The position numbers and the translations under genes are program-made. A stretch of 64,000 bases of DNA from Lachnospiraceae bacterium. Lineage in GTDB: Bacteria; Bacillota; Clostridia; Lachnospirales; Lachnospiraceae. Under the pieces are notes generated by a model that was not told the origin of the DNA, ran no database searches, and saw only the letters and a program-made list of their open reading frames with translations. This document shows, in pieces, positions 33,734 to 42,400 of this stretch (position 1 is its first letter; every line of letters starts with the position of its first letter). The DNA is taken from assembly GCA_017550165.1 (NCBI GenBank), contig JAFZQH010000027.1, forward strand, positions 1-64,000. Direction: 5' to 3'.

Positions 33734-35152
33734 TTATTTCTTCTTCCAATGCGCATACAAGGTCTGATTTCCGGTCTTGCCGAATGGCATATATGAGGTT
33801 ACCTGTACGCCTCCGGTCTTCTCTGTGAACCATCCCACGAATTTCTTTCCGCTCTTTGTGGGAGTGGGAAGGACACTGTACAATGCCCCCTCAGCGATCT
33901 TTCTGGAAGAAACCTTAACCTTGCCACCGTTGGCATTGAATTTCAAGGTATGATATACCAGCTTGCTGTAATCCGGCGAAACTATATAATCCATAGTCCA
34001 TCTGCTGTAATTACCTTTGCCTTTTCCCGTACTGATATCCAATTTATAAGTATCCGCATATACACTATCATTGTGACCGCCATCACAGAATTTTATCTTA
34101 AGGGTCTTTCCGCTCTTCTTTACGGACTCAACAATAAACATGTGAGCTCCGTCTGGCTTAACAACATGGCAGAGATCACCTTTGCTGATCTTTTTGGTGC
34201 CGCCCTTTCCGGCATAAACCGTATCGGCCAGAGTAAACTTGTTTACATATCCTTCATTCAGAAGACTACGCGGAACGCCTCCCATTTCCACACACCACTC
34301 GGCAAAGTCTCCGCACCAGAGTTCAGGATTGGTCCCATAGTAGAAACCGTACTCAGTATAGTTCTTCTTACTCTTGCTTTTTCCCGAAAGATCATTATTG
34401 CTCCTCCCTTCATGGTAACCCTTCTGTGACTTGGCAATATTGATGATATTGTTCGGGACATTTGTGGTAAGCTTCACCTTCATAAGGTTTTTATAATACT
34501 TACCTTTTTTGTAGCTGGCGGAAAAATCTCCGCCGTTGTAAAACCAGGTATCAAAAGCATCCGCCAATGAAATATTGTTGCGATTACCTTCAAAACGTAT
34601 GTCATACAATGAGCTGCATCTGTAAAATGCTCTGTCTCCGATACTTACAACACTCTTAGGGAAAGTAATTCCGGGAAGAGCAATGCAGCCGCAGAAAGCC
34701 TGCCTGCCAATCTCCGTAACACCATTCGGGATAGTCACGGAGGTCAGGGACGTACAACCATAACACATCTGTTCCTCTATCTTTGTCAGTCCCTTTGGAA
34801 AGCTTATGCTTGGGAGCGCAGTACAACCAAAGAAAGCCCCCTTATCAATAGTTGTCACCGTCTCAGGTATTACTACCGATCTCAGGTTTGAATGATTATA
34901 GAACGCCCATTCCTTGATAGCCGTTACCTTCACCCCGTCAATCTCTGACGGAATGACCACATCCGTAACGCTTTCATCGGCCCAGGTGATGGTTCCGGTA
35001 GCCTTTTCAAAGAAAAGCCTGCCGCTGGGTGTATCATATATAGTCTCACCCTTAGCATAAACCGGCACATTGTACGATAATACCGACATCAACATGACCA
35101 TCGCGCTAATGATCGCAGAAAGCGAGTGTGATCTCATTTTTCCCTTTTGCAT
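33734..35152 (-). CDS. Secreted BspA-type leucine-rich repeat protein with CHAP-like cysteine peptidase domain
   Basis: The 472-residue protein starts at ATG 35152, after GGGGGAG with 6-nt spacing, with a signal peptide ending near VPVYA. Residues about 60-190 are LRR_5 (BspA-type) repeats (VTEIGRQAFCGCIALPGITF). Residues about 235-375 form a CHAP/NlpC-like fold with Cys in WCGDFAEWC and His in DGAHMFIVES. A C-terminal Listeria-Bacteroides (Flg_new) repeat (FNANGGKV, KFVGWFTEKTGG, LYAHWKKK) ends it. It probably binds to and cuts peptidoglycan or peptides outside the cell. A -10 box TATAAT lies at 35193-35188, with only a weak -35. Confidence 0.85.
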   Translation of the reverse strand: MQKGKMRSHSLSAIISAMVMLMSVLSYNVPVYAKGETIYDTPSGRLFFEKATGTITWADESVTDVVIPSEIDGVKVTAIKEWAFYNHSNLRSVVIPETVTTIDKGAFFGCTALPSISFPKGLTKIEEQMCYGCTSLTSVTIPNGVTEIGRQAFCGCIALPGITFPKSVVSIGDRAFYRCSSLYDIRFEGNRNNISLADAFDTWFYNGGDFSASYKKGKYYKNLMKVKLTTNVPNNIINIAKSQKGYHEGRSNNDLSGKSKSKKNYTEYGFYYGTNPELWCGDFAEWCVEMGGVPRSLLNEGYVNKFTLADTVYAGKGGTKKISKGDLCHVVKPDGAHMFIVESVKKSGKTLKIKFCDGGHNDSVYADTYKLDISTGKGKGNYSRWTMDYIVSPDYSKLVYHTLKFNANGGKVKVSSRKIAEGALYSVLPTPTKSGKKFVGWFTEKTGGVQVTSYMPFGKTGNQTLYAHWKKK

Positions 35153-35263
35153 TTGATACTCCCCCTTTAAATGCTTAACTTCAGACAATTATACTACAGT
35201 TCCTGTAATGCATAAATACTTTTCATGTCACAAAAGCAAAAACCGCCCTTGCCGGTAAACTTA

Positions 35264-35283
35264 TATTTGACGTGCGTCAAATA
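35264..35283. promoter_or_regulatory. Palindromic operator 1 of the HipA-like operon
   Basis: TATTTGACGTGCGTCAAATA is a 9+2+9 perfect palindrome that contains the -35 box TTGACG. An identical copy lies 46 bp downstream. Confidence 0.85.
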
Positions 35284-35295
35284 AAAGTATATAAT
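35267..35295 (+). promoter_or_regulatory. Sigma-A promoter of the HipA-like operon
   Basis: TTGACG (35267-35272) is followed after 17 nt by TATAAT (35290-35295). Operator 1 overlaps the -35 and operator 2 lies downstream of the -10, so repressor binding would block or loop the promoter. Confidence 0.8.
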
Positions 35296-35309
35296 TACAC
35301 TGATAAATC

Positions 35310-35329
35310 TATTTGACGTGCGTCAAATA
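35310..35329. promoter_or_regulatory. Palindromic operator 2 of the HipA-like operon
   Basis: An identical 20-bp palindrome, 20 nt before the kinase start codon and across the expected 5' leader. Confidence 0.85.
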
Positions 35330-35348
35330 ACACAGGCAGGTGGTAACT

Positions 35349-36161
35349 ATGCAAAACCCCGATATCATTAAAGAAATCCAAGATCTGACTTTTCTTAAAT
35401 GGTCCCATATCAGGAACTCCAGCGGAACCGGCGGGACATTTTTAAAATCCGGATCAGAGATAGATAATGTTAAAACCTACTACAAACTCTCTAATTTTGA
35501 TCCTGTAAAGGGCGTTGTGGGGCATGAATGCGTCAACGAGATAATAGCCGACCGGCTGCTTACGATCCTAGGAGTAGAACATCTAAGCTATCAATTGATA
35601 AATGCCCGGATAGAGATCGAGGAAAATTACTATAACACGTACCTTTGCGCCTCAAGAGACTTTAAGGACCGCGGGGAAAGCAAAGTTGCCCTGGATGATT
35701 ATTACCGGGTCAATGCTCTTCCGGGGGAGTCTCACTATGATTTCTGCATAAGACAGGGATGGCAGAACCTGATCCATCAGATGATCGCAGTAGATTTTAT
35801 CATCCTGAACCGTGATCGTCACGGAGCCAACATAGAGGTGTTGCGTAATGCCCGAAATCATACAGTTCGACCCGCGCCGCTGTTTGACCATGGTTTATCC
35901 CTCATGTACTCCTGCCGGACGGATAAAGAGATCCGTGACTTTGACATATTTGAGGATAAAAAATGCCAGAACTTCATCGGAAGCCAATCCTGTCTCGAGA
36001 ATCTGTCACTTATTGAAGATAAAACAAAGGTCTTTAAGAATCAACTTAAGCAGGAAGATAAAGGCACTATTCTTAACGGTCTTGAAGATGTTCTTTCAAA
36101 AGAACATTTAGATAAGATATGGGATATGATCTTCAAAAGATATGAAAGGTACAACGCATGA
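35349..36161 (+). CDS. HipA-like protein kinase
   Basis: The 270-residue protein resembles the kinase half of HipA/CtkA toxins. It has a Gly-rich loop SSGTGGTFLKS (residues 24-34), a probable ATP-binding Lys46 (TYYKLS) and the helix Glu60/Glu64 (HECVNEIIADRLL). The catalytic Asp156 and metal Asn161 lie in NRDRHGAN, and the metal Asp180 in LFDHGLSL. HipA enzymes phosphorylate a translation factor or tRNA synthetase and arrest growth. The usual N-subdomain 1 of HipA is missing, as in HipT-type kinases. The start is ATG 35349 after AGGTGG. The stop overlaps the next gene by 4 nt. A toxin role is inferred, not shown. Confidence 0.78.
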   Translation: MQNPDIIKEIQDLTFLKWSHIRNSSGTGGTFLKSGSEIDNVKTYYKLSNFDPVKGVVGHECVNEIIADRLLTILGVEHLSYQLINARIEIEENYYNTYLCASRDFKDRGESKVALDDYYRVNALPGESHYDFCIRQGWQNLIHQMIAVDFIILNRDRHGANIEVLRNARNHTVRPAPLFDHGLSLMYSCRTDKEIRDFDIFEDKKCQNFIGSQSCLENLSLIEDKTKVFKNQLKQEDKGTILNGLEDVLSKEHLDKIWDMIFKRYERYNA

Positions 36162-36952
36162 AAGTCTATGAAATCTATGATGAAGAAAACAATATATCCC
36201 TAGGTGCGCTCCTCTACTTCGAGAAGGAAAAGACCTTTATAGTTGAACTTCTAAGCAGCCTTGACGAATGGACTGCCCCACTCCTTTTTACCGGCTTTGT
36301 AAAAGATGGAATATATACCATTCCACGGGACATAAGCTTCCTTTGGGTTAAGGAACGGATCATTCCCAACGGAAGGCAGAATATTGGCGCAATACTTAAC
36401 AATCACAGGATGAAGGCTTATGATGAAATGAAGTTCTTAGAGATCGGTATGGGCAAATGCTCCCATGACAGCCTGATCATTCGTAAAACAGAGGATATCC
36501 CAGAGTTCGTCAGAAAGCGCATGAAAGGCAATCTTAAAGAGTGCCTGATCACTGATGATTATATTATCTGTTTCTTCGCTGACGGGATGGTTAAAAAAGT
36601 AAGATTCACTGACCTCGAAGATATTAAGGATACAGCAAAGATCATGCGTAACCCGGGTCTCAGAAACAGCGGTAAAGTCGGGACCGGAGGATACTATATT
36701 ACTTTCAACGATTCAATTGATGTTCCGGCAACCGAACTTAAGAAAAGAGGAAGATCACTGGATGTCAGTCTTGATGATTTTAAGCTGTTTGTAAAAAAGA
36801 ACATTTACGACACACAACAGGCATGCTCCGAGCTGGAATGCTCCCGCCAGAATCTGTCTTACCTGGTCAGGGAGGGTCTTCTTGAACAGGCTAAAGAAAA
36901 TGTAAAGGGAAGCCTCTATCTAAAGGGTGATGTACTGAAAAATAAATGGTAA
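36158..36952 (+). CDS. HTH protein paired with the HipA-like kinase (DUF2442-like middle)
   Basis: The 264-residue protein is translationally coupled to the kinase (ATGA overlap). Residues 1-110 hold a domain reminiscent of HipA N-subdomain or HipS-type folds (NISLGALLYFEKEKTFIVEL, IPNGRQNIGAILNNHRM). Residues about 128-200 resemble DUF2442 (LITDDYIICFFADGMVKKVR), and residues about 215-264 form a helix-turn-helix (DTQQACSELECSRQNLSYLV). It could be the antitoxin and the repressor that binds the twin palindromes. Domain calls are moderate; I know no named match for the whole protein. A terminator follows 46 nt later. Confidence 0.6.
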   Translation: MKVYEIYDEENNISLGALLYFEKEKTFIVELLSSLDEWTAPLLFTGFVKDGIYTIPRDISFLWVKERIIPNGRQNIGAILNNHRMKAYDEMKFLEIGMGKCSHDSLIIRKTEDIPEFVRKRMKGNLKECLITDDYIICFFADGMVKKVRFTDLEDIKDTAKIMRNPGLRNSGKVGTGGYYITFNDSIDVPATELKKRGRSLDVSLDDFKLFVKKNIYDTQQACSELECSRQNLSYLVREGLLEQAKENVKGSLYLKGDVLKNKW

Positions 36953-36997
36953 ATGAGACCGGCGAATGCCACATACAGATTTAAATCGCCGAAGAAT

Positions 36998-37026
36998 AAC
37001 AGCGCCGTCACTGCGACGGCGCTGTT
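36998..37026 (+). terminator. Intrinsic terminator of the HipA-like operon
   Basis: A 12-bp stem AACAGCGCCGTC/GACGGCGCTGTT is followed by TACTATTTG. The stem core is the same as in the terminator at 33699. It may serve the convergent 37039-38316 gene as well. Confidence 0.8.
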
Positions 37027-37038
37027 TACTATTTGACT

Positions 37039-38316
37039 CTACACATCATCTGTTCCATTAATTGAATAACCCCATACAATTTCATCACCTTCACTTACAA
37101 CATAAGACGAAGCACCATAATTAGGAGTCACACCATTTACCTTATAAATCCATCCACTCATAGGGCCGGCATCATACTCAAAAATATGATTAATACCTTC
37201 TATATAGTAACTATCAAACGTCGGTACATACTTCGACGCTAAATGGACACCTTTTTCCTGACAAATCTGCTTCAAAACATCAAATACTGTACTACCTTTA
37301 TCAACACTCATGGTAGTCTTCTTTAGTATCATTCCATCTCCAGGGACATATGCTTTCTTTGAAGAAGACAGGCCATCATAATCAACCAGATTAGCACATG
37401 ATATCTGAATTGAACAATTAACCTTATTTGGATCTTTGTTTCCGTTGTTATCCTCATAAACAGTAACCTGACAAGTAGCCTTTTCTTTTCCATAATAAGC
37501 AGTTATAGTTGCGGTTCCTGTCGATATTCCCTTTATATAACCGTTATTTACTGTTGCAACCCGAGAATCACTTGATCCCCAACTTATGTCTGAAGCATCA
37601 CCTTCTTTAACCTTGGCTGTAACGGTAACACCTTCGCCCGCCAGCAACTCAGCACTTCTAAGATTCAGGATTATTGGTTTAGAGCTACTGTTCGCTTCAG
37701 TTACAGTAACTCGACATATTTCGACTTTTGTTCCGGCACATGCAGCTATAATTCCGGTTCCGGGGGATACCGCAGTTACAACACCGTTTTCTACTGTAGC
37801 AATCTCCGGAAGAAACGATCTCCATTTTGGAACCGCTGAATATAAAGGATCAACACCCGCAGTGAGAGTATAATTTTCTCCGACACAAAGAGTCAATTCG
37901 GTATTATTTAGAGAAATAACTGATACATCAATGAAGTCCTCTACCTTGACAGTTAATGTGGATTTTTTCTTTGTTTTTTTGTTTGTCACAACGATTTTGG
38001 ATGTTCCGGCTTTTTTTGCAGTAACAATTCCCTTGTTTGATACTGTGGCAACTGATTTTTTTGATGAGGTAAACTTCAGATTACTTGTTGGAACAATTGA
38101 TTCTTTCTCCACTGCAGTTATGGAAATGCTGGTGTTTTTTGAGAGACTGACACTTTTCTTTGTCCCTTTTTTTGTAAGCTTAACCGTAAAATCTCCTACA
38201 TTTTCAGTAACTGCAGTCTTAGATGCTGCAAATGTATTGGTCGTTATTTGCATTGTAAAAATCACCGCAAGTGACATAACAATCATTGCAAATCGTTTTA
38301 ATACTGTCTTTCCCAT
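37039..38316 (-). CDS. Secreted Big_2 protein with C-terminal DUF4430 domain
   Basis: The 425-residue protein has a signal peptide (LKRFAMIVMSLAVIFTMQIT, cleaved near TFAAS). Three Ig-like segments follow, two of clear Big_2 type (KSVATVSNKGIVTAKKAGTS, SRVATVNNGYIKGISTGTAT). A C-terminal DUF4430 domain (about residues 305-425) holds GSTVFDVLKQICQEKG, GPMSGWIYKVNG and VSEGDEIVWGYS. DUF4430 resembles the C-terminal lobe of transcobalamin and is often found in cobalamin- or ligand-binding secreted proteins, so binding of a small ligand is possible. AAGGAG lies 8 nt before the ATG. Confidence 0.85.
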   Translation of the reverse strand: MGKTVLKRFAMIVMSLAVIFTMQITTNTFAASKTAVTENVGDFTVKLTKKGTKKSVSLSKNTSISITAVEKESIVPTSNLKFTSSKKSVATVSNKGIVTAKKAGTSKIVVTNKKTKKKSTLTVKVEDFIDVSVISLNNTELTLCVGENYTLTAGVDPLYSAVPKWRSFLPEIATVENGVVTAVSPGTGIIAACAGTKVEICRVTVTEANSSSKPIILNLRSAELLAGEGVTVTAKVKEGDASDISWGSSDSRVATVNNGYIKGISTGTATITAYYGKEKATCQVTVYEDNNGNKDPNKVNCSIQISCANLVDYDGLSSSKKAYVPGDGMILKKTTMSVDKGSTVFDVLKQICQEKGVHLASKYVPTFDSYYIEGINHIFEYDAGPMSGWIYKVNGVTPNYGASSYVVSEGDEIVWGYSINGTDDV

Positions 38317-38372
38317 AATAAACTCTCCTTAACGCTATAATTTTAACTTAAATCTTTTTGAAACTTTCGTAT

Positions 38373-38808
38373 TTAACTCCTTCCATCGCGGCATATAATG
38401 TCCTCCCTTATCATTTCATCGCTGCTAATCAGAAGTTTTAAAACATAGGGGATATGTCCCACACGATTTGGCGCCATTGACCAATAGTTAAACTGCGAGT
38501 AATAATCTAAAGCATAATCCTTCATTGATTCTACTATAGTATCCAGGCATTGCTCTGTATCCGGAGCATTTTCAACAAGACTTAATTCTTCAACAAAACC
38601 CGTTATACTATCGTCATCTTCCTGTTCAAGAGTAACGTGATACTTGCAGTCCATGAGAAGACTTAACAAAAGGTCTGTATTAAACATAGCCACCTTGTCA
38701 TGCGTACGATTAATAAATGCAGGTCTGTCATGAACTACTGAATCAAGGGTCATGCTCCAGTTCTTCCTGACATCACTAGCATTTTGATTAATATTTTTCT
38801 GCTGTCAT
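38373..38808 (-). pseudogene. Antitoxin-like gene interrupted by a frameshift in an A5 tract
   Basis: A strong GGAGGAG sits 5 nt before ATG 38808, but that frame ends after six codons (MTAEKY). The long 126-residue frame starts only at ATG 38753. If one A of the A5 tract (38794-38798) is removed, the two join as MTAENINQNASDVRKNWSMT followed by LDSVVHDRPAFINRTHDKVA. That gives a Phd/YefM- or RelB-like antitoxin N-terminus and a 144-residue protein. A true frameshift, slippage control or sequencing error cannot be separated here. No toxin gene is adjacent. A GTACAA/TTGTAC palindrome upstream fits an autoregulated antitoxin. Confidence 0.6.
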
Positions 38809-38836
38809 ATAATCTCCTCCAATAAACGTACAAAAC

Positions 38837-38849
38837 GTACAATTTGTAC
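38837..38849. promoter_or_regulatory. Palindromic operator upstream of the antitoxin-like gene
   Basis: GTACAATTTGTAC is a 6+1+6 perfect palindrome, with one more GTACAA at 38828-38833. It lies 29 nt upstream of ATG 38808. Confidence 0.55.
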
Positions 38850-38925
38850 TGATTATATTTTGAAGCCAGCCAAGAGTAATGTCAAGTTTATTTCAACAGA
38901 ACTCCTAAATATAATCATAAAAATA

Positions 38926-38953
38926 GCTGTGTGCTGTGTGCTGTGTGCTGTAT
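38926..38953 (+). repeat. Four tandem copies of a 7-bp unit
   Basis: GCTGTGT occurs three times in a row, then once as GCTGTAT. No coding frame uses it. Confidence 0.9.
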
Positions 38954-39082
38954 GTTGACATTGCTTGCGATGTTAACTACGGCACTTTTTATTAAGGTAA
39001 CGCCTGCCGGCCTCGGGTGTGGCGAACAACGGGGAAGTATTCTACGTAGCTCTTGTAATGTAGAAACCTAAACCAATGTAGG

Positions 39083-39300
39083 CAACAGGGTATTTAGGCA
39101 TTACGCGCATTGTAAAGGGAGATAGAATTTCCCACTATCCCGCACAAGTAACAGCGTATCCGAGCCCGGACGGCGAGGAAGTCGGACACAAGCCATGGAT
39201 GGCGATTGTCCGACGTTAGCGTAACTTATTCATTAATAAACGGGATAGGGTGGAAATTCATCTCCCGGAGCACTAAGCGTAATGCCTAAGTACCCAGTTG
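39083..39300. ncRNA. Structured element, copy 2 (unrecognised, probable RNA)
   Basis: The same fold as 18268-18482 with different stems. CAAC and GGGTA (39083-39092) pair with TACCC and GTTG (39291-39300); TTAGGCATTACGC (39094-39106) with GCGTAATGCCTAA (39277-39289); GGGAGAT (39117-39123) with ATCTCCC (39260-39266); GAATTTCC (39125-39132) with GGAAATTC (39252-39259); CTATCCCG (39135-39142) with CGGGATAG (39241-39248); and GTCGGACA (39181-39188) with TGTCCGAC (39207-39214). The loops GAGCCCGGACGGCGAGGAA and AAGCCATGGATGGCG match copy 1, as does a single bulged A before the fourth helix. Confidence 0.78.
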
Positions 39301-39328
39301 CTGACATTGAATTAGGTACACCTTATCC

Positions 39329-39364
39329 GTCGGCTTCGCCGACTCCTTCCCCTTAAGGGGAAGG
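39329..39364. repeat. Paired hairpins: GTCGGC-TTC-GCCGAC and a 20-bp palindrome
   Basis: A 15-nt hairpin (39329-39343) is followed by the perfect palindrome CCTTCCCCTTAAGGGGAAGG (39345-39364). It has the look of an intergenic REP-type element, distinct from the other repeat family. Confidence 0.8.
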
Positions 39365-39373
39365 CAAATAATT

Positions 39374-39398
39374 GGAGACAGGGCTAAACCCTGCCTCC
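39374..39398 (-). terminator. Intrinsic terminator of the large mosaic surface protein gene
   Basis: CAGGG/CCCTG inner stem in outer GGAG/CTCC arms, 3 nt after the stop. It is similar in sequence to the terminator at 30426-30458. Confidence 0.6.
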
Positions 39399-39401
39399 TT
39401 A

Positions 39402-42400
39402 TTACTCTACTTTTACTTTGACTGTTATGTGTTTTTCTATGCTCTCGTAGTTAGCGGTTCCGGCGGCTGTTACTTTGACGTTCATCTTATAAACGCCCTT
39501 AGCCGTTCCCTTAGCTACCGTAACCTTGCCCTTGCTGCTTATACTGAGGCACTCATCTCCGCTCTCTTTCTTGTACTTTAAGGTTCCCTTGCCTTTTCTG
39601 GTGATGGTGCATACCTTTGAAACGGATATGGCTCCGTTCCTCGATTTCAGTTTCGACGCCTTGATAGAAGCAGTCTTTCCTCTCACCTTCAGAGTGTTAG
39701 CAGCTTTTAATATCCGGAAATGAAGGGTTCGGGTGCCACTGTAATTGCCCTTACCCTTAACGGTAACGGTGGCTGTTCCCGCCTTAACATTATTCTGATA
39801 GGACAGGGTATAGTCTCTGCCTTTTTTAAGCGTTATGTTATTTACTACAACCACCGGCTTCTGGGTTATGGCTTTTCCCGTAAATGCCTTATCTATTACC
39901 CCTGTTACCGAAGCATTTGTTATCTTTCTCTTCTCTATCTTAAATGTTACTTTCTTTGTATCCTTATATCCTCCCTTTCCGGTAATGATGACAGTGGCAG
40001 TTCCCACGTCAGTGTTATCCCTGTAAGATACTGTATAATCCTTGCCCTCTGTAAGCTTTTTGCCATTGATCTTTACTGTCAGGTTCTGAGTTATGACACT
40101 TCCTGTATAGGTTTTATTCTTTATTCCTGAGACTGACGCCTTTGTAATGGATATAACATTTGCGGGAGCCTCCTTTATGGTCACCTGAATACATGCAGCA
40201 TCAGAATCATTGTGATTTGCATCTCCCACTACCTTATACCACACGTAGTAGGTTCCGACGTCTGTTGCTGCCGGGAGGGCTTCGGAATACCTGTCTGCCG
40301 CCGGGGCTGTGTTCTCCGTTGTGACCGCATAATACATCCTGCCGCCTGTGGCAGAACCTGCTGCGATCAGTTCCATTGCTGAACCGGTATAGGTCAGGCC
40401 TGTCTTTGCTGTGGGTACCCCGGTTACAGAAGATGCTACCTTTCTGATGGTTGCCGTTGTCGTCATCTGATTTCCGGCCTCTGCCGGTTTATAGTTGGAA
40501 GCATCTCTTCCTCCGAGGGTAAATCCCGTAATATTTACTGTCTTACCTTCTCCGGCATTCTCATTTGCAAAATTGCCCGTAGCTTTAACGATCAGCTCAT
40601 CACCGTCAAGCTTTCCTTCAAATTTCACGCCTGTAAAATCTAATTCAGCAGTCGTCTTGCCGTCATAATCCTTATCCTTTGCAGTGATTCCGCTGATAAC
40701 GACAGGCTTAGGTACAATTGCAAACGTCGCCGTTTTCCTTCCCGAGCAGTTTTTTTCCTTACCTTCGATAGTCACTGTTGCGGTTCCCACGTTAGTGTTA
40801 TTTGACCACTCCTTCACAATGAAGTCAGTGTCCTTTTTCAGTGTGTAGCTCCCGATCTTAACCGTGATATCAGGCTCTATGGGGCTGCCTGTGTAGGTCT
40901 GGTCGTCGATGGTAACGGTGACATCTTTATCTCCAAAATACTTTGTTACCATCCTCCATGTGTATTCCTTACCTTCTCTGTCAGACGCTGCTGCCCATGT
41001 GTCCGGCGCATTCACATTGCCCCAAAAGTATTTTATGTATTTAGTTGTACCGCTTAATCCTTTAGTCCCTCCCGGATTAAGCGTTGCCGTCGCAGTATAA
41101 CTGCCCACCTTGGTCCCCTTGTTTCCGGATAAGGTATAGCCGCAGTTTGCAGGTGCAGCAAATACAGTCTGTTCACTGCCGTTGTAGGTGAGAGGGTCCT
41201 TGGGTAATGTGGGCTCAGTACATATATAGGTGATGCCTGCGGGGGAATTATGATCATCGTAGCAGGCGTTTTTCAGCGCACCTGTAGCGTTAACCGCCGG
41301 TGCATAAACCATTGTACCGTTATTACCCGTCCAAAATGGGTTCTCCCCGATCGTCGTCAGCTTGCCAAGGATCCTGATACTCGCAAGATTTTTGCAACTA
41401 CTGAACGCTCCATCTCCAATACTCGTTACGTTTTCGGGGATGGTAACGGAGGTAAAATCTTTATTCTCACTTTGATAAAATGCATAATTACCGATACGTG
41501 TCACGCCCGCCTCTATTTCGAGGGTTTTAATTGTACCCTTGTAATCACCATACCAGGGAGGGGTATTATCTATAGGTGCATAGTCCTTCATCGCCCCCGT
41601 GCCGGAGATCACGAGCTTGTCGTAGATATCATCTTTGTCCTCGTCCGTCAGCGTGTAGATGACATTCTTACCGCCGTTGACAGCAGGGTCGCCGCAGGTT
41701 CCGGTGATGGGCGCCCGTTCAAACGTCGCCGTAACAGTCACGTTCTCGTCTGGCATGGGGAATTCAAAGGTGTAGGTTTTGCCGTCATGAGTCGCGGGGC
41801 CGGAGCGGGTTATATCGGTTTCCGGAATTGTTCCGCCGCTTGCCTTGGTGACCGTGATGGAGGGCAGCCAGCCGGGGGAGTTATTCCAGACCGTCACCGT
41901 AGCCTTTGTCTCAGGGGTCAGTTCTGAGAGCTTCCAGACACTACTGCCTTTACAGGACATTCCACCGCCGATCGGATCCATCTTTTCCACCCAGGCTGCC
42001 GGGTACAGGGTTTGGTCTTTGTAATTATTAATGGTTCCGAGAAGAACATTACTGTGACCATCCGTGAAGGCCTTGCCATCTGCGATCGTCAGCTTGTCGG
42101 TTCCCCAACCTGTCGCAAAGAAGGTGTCGGTGGCATTGGTGTAATTCAGGGTGACGATGCCCGCGATACCCTGATTTGTGGCGCTGTCATTGGTGGTCTT
42201 AGCAATAAAATTGCCGCCTTTGAAATCCACGTTGGTCTCGCCATCTTTTCCGTCGATGGGCATGATTGCGTATGTATTTTTGCTCTCCGCCGTCAGCTTG
42301 CCTCCGTTCATCACTACTTTTCCCCGGATTGCATCGTACGTACTCTCTCCTGTGTACGTCACTGTCAGCTCGCCGCCGTTGACCGTAAGATTTTCCACCA

